A stretch of 12,248 nt of DNA from an uncultured Parabacteroides sp. GTDB taxonomy: Bacteria; Bacteroidota; Bacteroidia; Bacteroidales; Tannerellaceae. Of this stretch, positions 7,832-12,248 are shown in pieces. How positions within the stretch are numbered: the first letter of the stretch is position 1; each line of letters starts with the position of its first letter. The stretch lies in assembly GCA_900541965.1 (NCBI GenBank), contig UQLN01000088.1, positions 1-12,248 of the forward strand, read 5' to 3'. Position numbers and translations under genes: made by a program. Below the pieces are notes generated by a model. It ran no database searches and was not told the origin of the DNA. It saw nothing but the letters and a program-made list of their open reading frames with translations.

Positions 7832-7883
7832 ATAGCTTTTACATGTAGAATAAGAACTACATATGCAGTATAGAGTTTGCTAT
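7832..7883 (-). other. Conserved folded leader upstream of unit A lipoprotein
   Basis: ATAGC (7832-7836) can pair with GCTAT (7879-7883), and inside it ATGTAG (7843-7848) pairs with CTACAT (7857-7862). The same nested pairs occur before unit B (10784-10835) at the same spacing. The element lies between the inverted repeat and the start codon, so it would be in the 5' untranslated RNA when the promoter is flipped ON. Between 7760 and 7930 I find no minus-strand match to TAnnTTTG, so no fixed promoter is apparent. Confidence 0.35.
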
Positions 7884-7930
7884 TTAATACCCCTTGCTCC
7901 CTTTAGTTAATACAAGTTATTAAAACGACT

Positions 7931-7946
7931 TAGTTCTATCGGAACT
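7931..7946 (+). repeat. Left inverted repeat of inverton A
   Basis: TAGTTCTATCGGAACT is the exact reverse complement of 8167-8182. The site is itself two short arms, AGTTC and GAACT, around a 5-base core TATCG, as expected for a recombinase crossover site. Confidence 0.85.
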
Positions 7947-8110
7947 TTTATAAAATAAAACTATTATAATTGAATATCAATATAAATAAACACACAAATA
8001 GAAATAAATATTTGACATCACAGTATAAATAAACATCTTATAAATATCACAATTCAGGTTAATATACAGCATTAAATACAAAATATATAGTAAATAAAAC
8101 CGTTAAATTA

Positions 8111-8140
8111 TTTGGATTTAAAAAATATCATATATCTTTG
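8111..8140 (+). promoter_or_regulatory. Promoter inside inverton A, pointing right
   Basis: TTTG (8111-8114) and TATCTTTG (8133-8140) are separated by 18 bases and match the Bacteroides -33 and -7 elements. The -7 box is an exact fit to TAnnTTTG. As drawn, transcription would start near 8147, cross the right repeat and run toward 8200-8470, where there is no plus-strand gene. Confidence 0.75.
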
Positions 8141-8166
8141 CAACGTGAATTAACGAGCAGGGGATT

Positions 8167-8182
8167 AGTTCCGATAGAACTA
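8167..8182 (-). repeat. Right inverted repeat of inverton A
   Basis: AGTTCCGATAGAACTA is the exact reverse complement of 7931-7946. Similarity between the two ends stops directly outside and inside these 16 bases. Confidence 0.85.
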
Positions 8183-8296
8183 TGGAAAAATCATATTTAA
8201 CCACACTCTATTTTTAACATTAAATCTTTTGATTTTCAATAATAATAAAAAAAAACAATTCTATCAGTTCAAACAGTTTCACTTCTTTTTAACTTC

Positions 8297-8425
8297 ACAA
8301 TAGCTTCATTTTCCATACCCAGAGAGAAGAATGTGTTCCTTACATACAAAAAAATTCAACAACCACTATTAACAGGAAATGGCAACCACCCTACAGATAG
8401 CTGCCATTTAACACTGATTGCGAGA
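8297..8425. other. 129-bp noncoding block almost identical between units
   Basis: This stretch matches 11281-11409 with one difference by my reading, although it encodes no credible protein and nearby noncoding sequence in the two units differs more. It contains an 8-bp stem, AAATGGCA (8377-8384) with TGCCATTT (8402-8409). It would be transcribed from the inverton promoter in the OFF orientation. It could be a small RNA, a recombinase or host-factor binding region, or simply a recently homogenised stretch. The remainder of 8183-8602 shows only the hairpin at 8430-8463. Confidence 0.5.
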
Positions 8426-8429
8426 ATGT

Positions 8430-8463
8430 GGAAACGCCCGAACTTCACAGCCAGGGCACTTCC
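8430..8463. terminator. Hairpin 3' of the unit B HU-like gene
   Basis: GGAA and GCCC (8430-8439) pair with GGGC and TTCC (8454-8463) around a region containing CTTCACAG, with two mismatches between the two short stems. On the plus strand it is followed by CTTTTATTT, so it may stop the rightward OFF transcript. On the minus strand it would mark the end of the HU-like operon. Confidence 0.45.
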
Positions 8464-8602
8464 CTTTTATTTGGTAATGTGATATCGCTAATGTTTCGGT
8501 TAAACTTTTATCTACTACACTTTATATCTAAATTGAAATATCGGGATCCATATAGATGATTTCTATTGTCTTTTACTTTCTTCCCGACAAAATAAATATG
8601 CT

Positions 8603-8893
8603 TTACTCAGAACTTTTGTCCTGATTCAGTTTTCCGAGAAGAATTTTTCCCGGACGGAACTTTATGCTCGTTTTAGACGGTATCATACATTTTTCACCTG
8701 TCTTGGGATTATGTCCTTTACGCTCTGTCCGTTTAGATAAATAATAGGAGCCGAAGCCCTGCATAATCAAACGGTCGTCCTCCTTGAACACATTGGCCAG
8801 TTCCTCGTTAAATGCATTGAGGAAACAGGATATAACATGAGATGGTAAAGACATGCGCTTTGACATCCGTTTTATAAATGCTGTTTTGTTCAT
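8603..8893 (-). CDS. HU/IHF-family DNA-binding protein, unit B
   Basis: The product is 96 residues with the HU pattern: an amphipathic N-terminal helix pair (MNKTAFIKRMSKRMSLPSHV to LNAFNEEL), the QGFGSYYL strand, the beta arm with tip motif KGHNPKTGEKCMIP, and the final IKFRPGKILLGKL. It differs from the unit C copy at only a few positions and more strongly from unit A. It lies 104 bases after the unit B lipoprotein stop, with a hairpin between them, so its level may be set below that of the lipoprotein by attenuation. Its presence in the same transcript as a phase-variable gene suggests a feedback or co-factor role in DNA rearrangement, which is inference only. A general nucleoid function is the alternative. 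Confidence 0.9.
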   Translation of the reverse strand: MNKTAFIKRMSKRMSLPSHVISCFLNAFNEELANVFKEDDRLIMQGFGSYYLSKRTERKGHNPKTGEKCMIPSKTSIKFRPGKILLGKLNQDKSSE

Positions 8894-8916
8894 ATAGATT
8901 TCTTACTTGTCTAAAT

Positions 8917-8948
8917 CTCCACCTTCCAATAATCTTAGAAAGGTGGAG
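8917..8948 (-). terminator. Hairpin between lipoprotein and HU-like gene, unit B
   Basis: CTCCACCTT (8917-8925) pairs perfectly with AAGGTGGAG (8940-8948) around a 14-base loop. It lies 49 bases after the lipoprotein stop, and unit C has the same stem; unit A has no such element, with only 15 bases between its genes. On the minus strand it is followed by ATTTAG, a poor T tract. It may be an attenuator, an RNA stabiliser, or, given the variable region just upstream, a DGR-homing hairpin. Confidence 0.55.
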
Positions 8949-8997
8949 AGTCTTATCTAATCGATTGATTATTTATTATGTCAATCCGCCGACCTTT

Positions 8998-10668
8998 TTA
9001 TTCTTGGACGCAACGCACCGAGAACCCGTGGGCACGCTTGCTCGCGGCCGAGTACAGCGTGGCAACATTGAAGCCCACGTAGTATGCCTGGGGACTGCCT
9101 GACGGAACCGATGACGACCAGTAGTTGCCGCTGGCACCCCGAGAATCGGAAACTCCGGAACTGCTTTGACGGTTGCCCCCAGCAGACAAAACAAGCTTCT
9201 GGCCGCTTTCTGCACCTGCAATAGTCAATATTTTATTTTCATTATCCCATTCCTTCTTTATAGAACTATTGTCGGCACCAATTGCCTGCCATTCATAGAG
9301 TGTTGGAACACGCCAACCTTCAGGACAAGGATCGGAAGACGTTTTTCTGACAACTGTTTCCGTACCTGCAACCTCGTTCGCATTCCATAATCGTTGATAC
9401 CACTCATCTTTCTGCATTTCTGCACCTGCAGGATTATCTTTACCCGCACCATTGATCAGTAACCAGTTACCCTGAGTATTAGGAGCGGAGCCTTTAGAAT
9501 GGATAAATACCCCATCCCATTTGCTCATATCTGCAAGATTAGTCTGTACAGGGTAACCCTTAGCTCCTAATCCGGTTGTATCTCTTTGTGTGACTGTAGC
9601 ATCAGTAACGGCATTGAAACCATATTTACGTCCCCATTGGTATAAACGTCCGCAAGACTCTGTGATATCTCCACTTGCCAGAACCAATGTCGGGATTTTG
9701 GTTGCTCCTTGATTCACCGGCGCCCAGAAGATTTTTTTTCCTGTCTTATGGTTTTCCATTAACACCGGCTTAAGATTTGTTCCCGGATAATCCGGACGGC
9801 TCTTAATTATTATCTCGCCAAACTCATTTTCATTATCAAAACTGCGGACTGTTGCCCGTATATCCAATGGCACCTTAACAGACTGAGCCGGCACCTTGAG
9901 TCTGACTGCAATCTTGCCATCCACCAACGAACTTACTTTCAGAATATCATTCAAGACATCATTACCGCCGATAGAAGTAGCATGCATATCGTATTCGTGT
10001 TCAACCTTGGGCAGTACAGATGATGCACCCACAATATTAAACCTTAATTCCGAACCTGACGTGGCATTAGTTATATCAAAAGTACGGCTTGCTTCATCCC
10101 AAACTATACCGCTGGATTCAAAACCTGAACTCATTTGAAAATCCGTCAGTTTAAAATTCGTGGCAGTCCATTTGGCATACAATGTCATATCCCGGGTTAC
10201 AGGAGCCGTAAAATCATACAACGCACTCAAATCAGAATCAGTATACCAGTTTCCAAACACATATTCGCCTTTAGAGGGGTCTGTGGGCCGGGATACCGTC
10301 TCGCCTTCAACAACAACAACAGGTTTGATTTCACTACCGCCATTCGTTTCGAACGTAACGGTATAGGTCTTTTGATCCGAACCTATCCATTTGGCATACA
10401 GCGTTACATCACTCATTACGGTTTCCTTCTCAAAATCCCAGATAGTTGTACATGCGGCTTCCTTGTACCAACCGGAGAAGATAAAATTCTCTTTTGTCGG
10501 GTCCTGCGGTTTTGTCACTTTCTGTCCTTCCACAACCTTTAAGGCATCAATGTAACTGCCTCCCTGTGTGTTGAACGTAACGATGTACTCTGAAATAACA
10601 GGGTCATCCTTCTTACAGCCTACGACGATTACCATCATAAGCAACACCAATGAAATTAATTTTCTCAT
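8998..10668 (-). CDS. Surface lipoprotein with two InlB-type repeats and a diversified FISUMP domain, unit B
   Basis: The product is 556 residues. The signal peptide ends in lipobox VVGC (Cys18). Two Listeria-Bacteroides repeats (28-94 and 102-167, each ending LYAKW) come next, one fewer than in unit A. A beta-rich linker and a C-terminal FISUMP domain follow, with PVNQGATKIP, YQWGRK, DPCPEGWRVPT, NYWSSSV and GFSVRCVQE. The first 90 residues are almost identical to unit A. Residues 497-547 are a GC-rich hypervariable stretch relative to unit C, with codons mostly of the form NNC; the flanks are nearly invariant. The protein should be anchored at the outer membrane, displaying the variable face for binding. 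Transcription probably requires inversion of the segment at 10917-11168, which is OFF as drawn. The ligand is unknown. Confidence 0.88.
   Translation of the reverse strand: MRKLISLVLLMMVIVVGCKKDDPVISEYIVTFNTQGGSYIDALKVVEGQKVTKPQDPTKENFIFSGWYKEAACTTIWDFEKETVMSDVTLYAKWIGSDQKTYTVTFETNGGSEIKPVVVVEGETVSRPTDPSKGEYVFGNWYTDSDLSALYDFTAPVTRDMTLYAKWTATNFKLTDFQMSSGFESSGIVWDEASRTFDITNATSGSELRFNIVGASSVLPKVEHEYDMHATSIGGNDVLNDILKVSSLVDGKIAVRLKVPAQSVKVPLDIRATVRSFDNENEFGEIIIKSRPDYPGTNLKPVLMENHKTGKKIFWAPVNQGATKIPTLVLASGDITESCGRLYQWGRKYGFNAVTDATVTQRDTTGLGAKGYPVQTNLADMSKWDGVFIHSKGSAPNTQGNWLLINGAGKDNPAGAEMQKDEWYQRLWNANEVAGTETVVRKTSSDPCPEGWRVPTLYEWQAIGADNSSIKKEWDNENKILTIAGAESGQKLVLSAGGNRQSSSGVSDSRGASGNYWSSSVPSGSPQAYYVGFNVATLYSAASKRAHGFSVRCVQE
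9028..9180 (-). other. Hypervariable region, unit B (putative DGR variable region)
   Basis: Compared with unit C (12022-12171), 26 codons differ by substitution and there is one 3-base indel, with only three silent differences. In 23 of the 26 the third base is the same, and the changing bases are at positions 1 and 2, as with AAC/TAC, AGC/GAC, TAC/AGC and GCC/GGC. Each differing site can be explained by an adenine in a shared template. The preceding 20 codons differ only three times and the last eight codons (from TTC TCG GTG) only once, silently. The length of about 150 bp suits a DGR variable region. Confidence 0.7.
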
Positions 10669-10783
10669 GATTTAAAACAATTTAGTTTGTTGATTAATGA
10701 ATATAACGTATACATAATACAATAGCATTTTTCATTATCATTGTATAGGCATATGAGCAACACCTCTTCAATCAGGTCATAAC

Positions 10784-10835
10784 ATAGCTTTTACATGTAG
10801 TATAAGAACTACATACGCAGTATAGAGTTTGCTAT
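10784..10835 (-). other. Conserved folded leader upstream of unit B lipoprotein
   Basis: ATAGC (10784-10788) pairs with GCTAT (10831-10835), and inside it ATGTAG (10795-10800) pairs with CTACAT (10809-10814), as in unit A. Unit B has an extra stretch of about 35 bases between this element and the start codon, containing ATACAAT and ATTGTAT as a further short inverted repeat. Otherwise 10669-10916 shows no fixed promoter. Confidence 0.35.
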
Positions 10836-10916
10836 TTAATGTCCCTTACTCCTTTTTATTTGTTACTACAATATTTATGAAATCCCCTTTAGTTAATACT
10901 AATTATTAAAACGACT

Positions 10917-10932
10917 TAGTTCTATGAGAACT
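10917..10932 (+). repeat. Left inverted repeat of inverton B
   Basis: TAGTTCTATGAGAACT is the exact reverse complement of 11153-11168. The arms AGTTC and GAACT are shared with inverton A, while the core TATGA differs from it at two bases. Confidence 0.85.
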
Positions 10933-11096
10933 TTTATAGAATAAGACTATTATAATTGAATATCAATACAAATAAACACACAAATAGAAAGAAATATTTG
11001 ATATCATAGTATAAATAAACATCTTATAAATATCATAATTCAGGTTAACATACAGCATTAAATACAAAATATACAATAAATAAAACCATTAAATTA

Positions 11097-11126
11097 TTTG
11101 TATTTAAAAAATAACATATATCTTTG
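11097..11126 (+). promoter_or_regulatory. Promoter inside inverton B, pointing right
   Basis: TTTG (11097-11100), an 18-base spacer and TATCTTTG (11119-11126) match the Bacteroides -33 and -7 elements and are identical in spacing to the inverton A promoter. Confidence 0.75.
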
Positions 11127-11152
11127 CAATGTGAATTAACAAGCATAAAATT

Positions 11153-11168
11153 AGTTCTCATAGAACTA
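11153..11168 (-). repeat. Right inverted repeat of inverton B
   Basis: AGTTCTCATAGAACTA is the exact reverse complement of 10917-10932. Confidence 0.85.
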
Positions 11169-11280
11169 TGGAAAAACCGCCTTTAACCACTTTTAAACCT
11201 CACATTAAACTTCTTGATTTTCAACAATAACACACAAAATAACTCTATCAACTCAAACCGTTTGACATCTTTTTAACTTT

Positions 11281-11409
11281 ACAATAGCTTCATTTTCCAT
11301 ACCCGGAGAGAAGAATGTGTTCCTTACATACAAAAAAATTCAACAACCACTATTAACAGGAAATGGCAACCACCCTACAGATAGCTGCCATTTAACACTG
11401 ATTGCGAGA
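11281..11409. other. Second copy of the 129-bp conserved noncoding block
   Basis: It matches 8297-8425 with a single A/G difference, including the same 8-bp stem. It lies between inverton B and the unit C HU-like gene. Apart from this block and the hairpin at 11414-11447, I see nothing in 11169-11586. Confidence 0.5.
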
Positions 11410-11413
11410 TTTT

Positions 11414-11447
11414 GGAAACACCCGGGCTTCACAGCCAGAGCGCTTCC
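11414..11447. terminator. Hairpin 3' of the unit C HU-like gene
   Basis: GGAA (11414-11417) pairs with TTCC (11444-11447), and an inner stem GGCT/AGCC encloses the TCAC loop (11425-11436). The stem sequence differs from units A and B but the CTTCACAG loop is kept, which hints at a conserved structure. On the plus strand it is followed by CTTTTATTT. Confidence 0.4.
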
Positions 11448-11586
11448 CTTTTATTTGGTAATGTGATATCGCTAATGTTTCGGTTAAACTTTTACCTACT
11501 ACACTTTATATCTAAATTGAAATATCGGGATCCATATAGATGATTTCAATTATCTTTTACTTTCTTCCCGACAAAATAAATATGCT

Positions 11587-11877
11587 TTACTCAGAACTTT
11601 TTTCCTGATTCAGTTTTCCGAGAAGGATTTTCCCCGGTCGGAACTTGATACTCATTTTTGATGGTATCATACATTTCTCACCTGTCTTGGGATTATGTCC
11701 TTTGCGCTCTGTCCGTTTATATAGATAATAGGAACCGAAGCCTTGCATAATCAAACGGTCGTCCTCCTTAAATACATGGGCAAGTTCCTCATTAAACGCA
11801 TTGAGGAAACAGGAAATCGTATAGGGAGGAAGAGACATACGCTTTGACATCCGTTTTATGAATTCTGTTTTATTCAT
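11587..11877 (-). CDS. HU/IHF-family DNA-binding protein, unit C
   Basis: The product is 96 residues with the same HU layout as unit B: N-terminal helices starting MNKTEFIKRMSKRMSLPPY, the QGFGSYYL strand, the beta-arm tip KGHNPKTGEKCMIP, and the ending IKFRPGKILLGKL. It differs from the unit B copy at roughly ten residues, mostly in the N-terminal helices and the C-terminal tail. It is the distal gene of a unit whose lipoprotein gene enters the window from the right, separated from it by 114 bases that include a hairpin. The near-identity of units B and C outside the variable region indicates recent duplication or gene conversion. Confidence 0.9.
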   Translation of the reverse strand: MNKTEFIKRMSKRMSLPPYTISCFLNAFNEELAHVFKEDDRLIMQGFGSYYLYKRTERKGHNPKTGEKCMIPSKMSIKFRPGKILLGKLNQEKSSE

Positions 11878-11898
11878 ATAGATTTTTTGTTATTAAAT

Positions 11899-11931
11899 CT
11901 CCACCTTCCTATAATAGTAAGAAAGGTGGAG
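11899..11931 (-). terminator. Hairpin between lipoprotein and HU-like gene, unit C
   Basis: CTCCACCTT (11899-11907) pairs with AAGGTGGAG (11923-11931) around a 15-base loop; the next inner pair beyond a mismatch also matches. The stem is the same as in unit B although the loop sequence has changed, which supports selection on the stem. Confidence 0.55.
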
Positions 11932-11991
11932 TATAATTAAATCAACTGGTCGGTAATCGAAAAGCAGCCTTAGTTAATTCGCAGACCTTTT

Positions 11992-12248
11992 TTATTCTTG
12001 AACGCAACGCACCGAGAAACCGAAGGCACGGACGTCCCTGCCCGTGTTCAGCGTGCCATTAGTGAAGTTCACGCTGCATGCTTGGGTACCTGACAAAACC
12101 GAGGACGACCAGTAGTAGCCGCGGACACCCTGATTCCCGGAACCTCCGGTTTCGCATTGACGGTAGCCCACAGCAGGCAAAACCAGCTTCTGTCCGCTTT
12201 CTGCACCTGCAATAGTCAATATTTTATTTTCATTATCCCATTCCTTCT
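11992..12248 (-). CDS. C-terminal end of FISUMP surface lipoprotein, unit C (partial)
   Basis: The last 85 codons of a third paralog run in from the right edge of the window. They begin KEWDNENKILTIAGAESGQK, identical to unit B over this stretch, and end GYYWSSSV...GFSVRCVQE, the closing part of the Fib_succ_major domain. Between these lies a hypervariable stretch (12022-12171) that differs from unit B at about half of its codons. The part visible has no frameshift or stop. Signal peptide, repeats and promoter are beyond the window; by analogy with units A and B they should include a lipobox, InlB-type repeats and an upstream inverton. Confidence 0.85.
   Translation of the reverse strand, partial: KEWDNENKILTIAGAESGQKLVLPAVGYRQCETGGSGNQGVRGYYWSSSVLSGTQACSVNFTNGTLNTGRDVRAFGFSVRCVQE
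12022..12171 (-). other. Hypervariable region, unit C (putative DGR variable region)
   Basis: This is the counterpart of 9028-9180 in unit B. Varied codons in unit C include TAC, TGC, ACC, GTC, CGC, AGC, AAC, GGC, GAC and TTC at places where unit B has other NNC codons. That is the pattern expected when AAC-rich template codons are mutated at their adenines and copied into the gene. Confidence 0.7.

Larger units (their letters stand above)
7931..8182 (-). promoter_or_regulatory. Invertible promoter segment (inverton), unit A, OFF orientation
   Basis: A 220-bp AT-rich segment (7947-8166) is bounded by perfect 16-bp inverted repeats. The only strong Bacteroides-type promoter in it (8111-8140) points right, away from the lipoprotein gene. 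Inversion would put its -7 box about 25 bases inside the left repeat, pointing left, giving a leader of roughly 200 bases to the ATG at 7759. This is the layout of phase-variable promoters known from Bacteroides capsule and surface-protein loci. No recombinase gene is present in the window, so it must act from elsewhere. Confidence 0.8.
10917..11168 (-). promoter_or_regulatory. Invertible promoter segment (inverton), unit B, OFF orientation
   Basis: This has the same plan as unit A: a 220-bp interior (10933-11152) between perfect 16-bp inverted repeats, with the promoter at 11097-11126 pointing right, away from the lipoprotein at 10668. The interior is highly similar to inverton A and lies in the same orientation. 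The repeat core is TATGA instead of TATCG. Inversion should switch the unit B lipoprotein and its HU-like gene on. Confidence 0.8.

Noticed and set aside
8182..8217. Small ORF starting ATGGAAAAA directly after the right inverted repeat
   Set aside because: It encodes 11 residues in unit A and an unrelated 17 in unit B; length and sequence are not kept, so there is no sign of coding selection.
8331..8372. Tiny ORF (13 codons) preceded by AGAGAGAAG in the 129-bp block
   Set aside because: It is identical in the two units only because the whole block is; there are no synonymous differences to judge coding, and it is too short to support.
8538..8590. TCGGGA and TCCCGA inverted repeat between the HU-like gene and the hairpin
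   Set aside because: Only six base pairs with about 40 bases between them; no evidence that it is more than chance, although it is kept in unit C.
1..12248. CRISPR array, tRNA, rRNA, insertion sequence or integrase gene
   Set aside because: I looked for evenly spaced short repeats, tRNA-like cloverleaf sequence, and transposase or recombinase motifs and found none in the window.

Overview
The window looks like chromosome from a gut Bacteroidales (Bacteroides or a close relative). The supporting signs are lipoprotein signal peptides ending in a lipobox Cys, BACON domains, Fib_succ_major (FISUMP) C-termini, HU-like proteins, and promoters of the Bacteroides type (TTTG, then TAnnTTTG). Identification to species is not possible from the sequence alone.

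Left part (1-3450): the 5' end of a minus-strand lipoprotein gene; a minus-strand S41 peptidase that has lost its N-terminal half; and a plus-strand two-gene cassette (ABC/SMC-type AAA ATPase plus a 216-residue partner that may have a PD-(D/E)xK-like fold). The cassette begins exactly where the peptidase reading frame loses its identity, and it resembles an ATPase-effector anti-phage module. A convergent hairpin and a small unknown minus-strand gene follow.

Middle (3454-5340): a secreted lipoprotein with four BACON domains and a C-terminal endonuclease/exonuclease/phosphatase (EEP) domain. BACON domains 2 and 3 are a recent 285-bp tandem duplication.

Right part (5594-12248): a tandem array, period about 3 kb, of minus-strand units. 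Each unit has a lipoprotein gene (InlB/Listeria-Bacteroides repeats plus FISUMP domain) followed by an HU-like gene. Units A (5594-7759) and B (8603-10668) are complete; unit C (11587-12248) is cut by the window edge. Upstream of A and of B lies a 220-bp segment bounded by perfect 16-bp inverted repeats and carrying one strong Bacteroides-type promoter. Both promoters point away from the lipoprotein gene, so both units look OFF in this assembly. The two inverted-repeat pairs have different cores (TATCG and TATGA), which would keep the two switches independent.

The C-termini of units B and C differ at 26 amino-acid positions within about 50 codons while their flanks are almost identical. In 23 of the 26 differing codons the third base is unchanged, and every difference fits mutation of a template adenine. 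This is the signature of diversity-generating retroelement (DGR) variable regions. The reverse transcriptase and template repeat would have to lie outside the window. Taken together, the array looks like a two-layer surface-variation system: ON/OFF switching by promoter inversion and sequence diversification of the exposed lectin-like tip, with an HU-like DNA-bending protein encoded in every unit.
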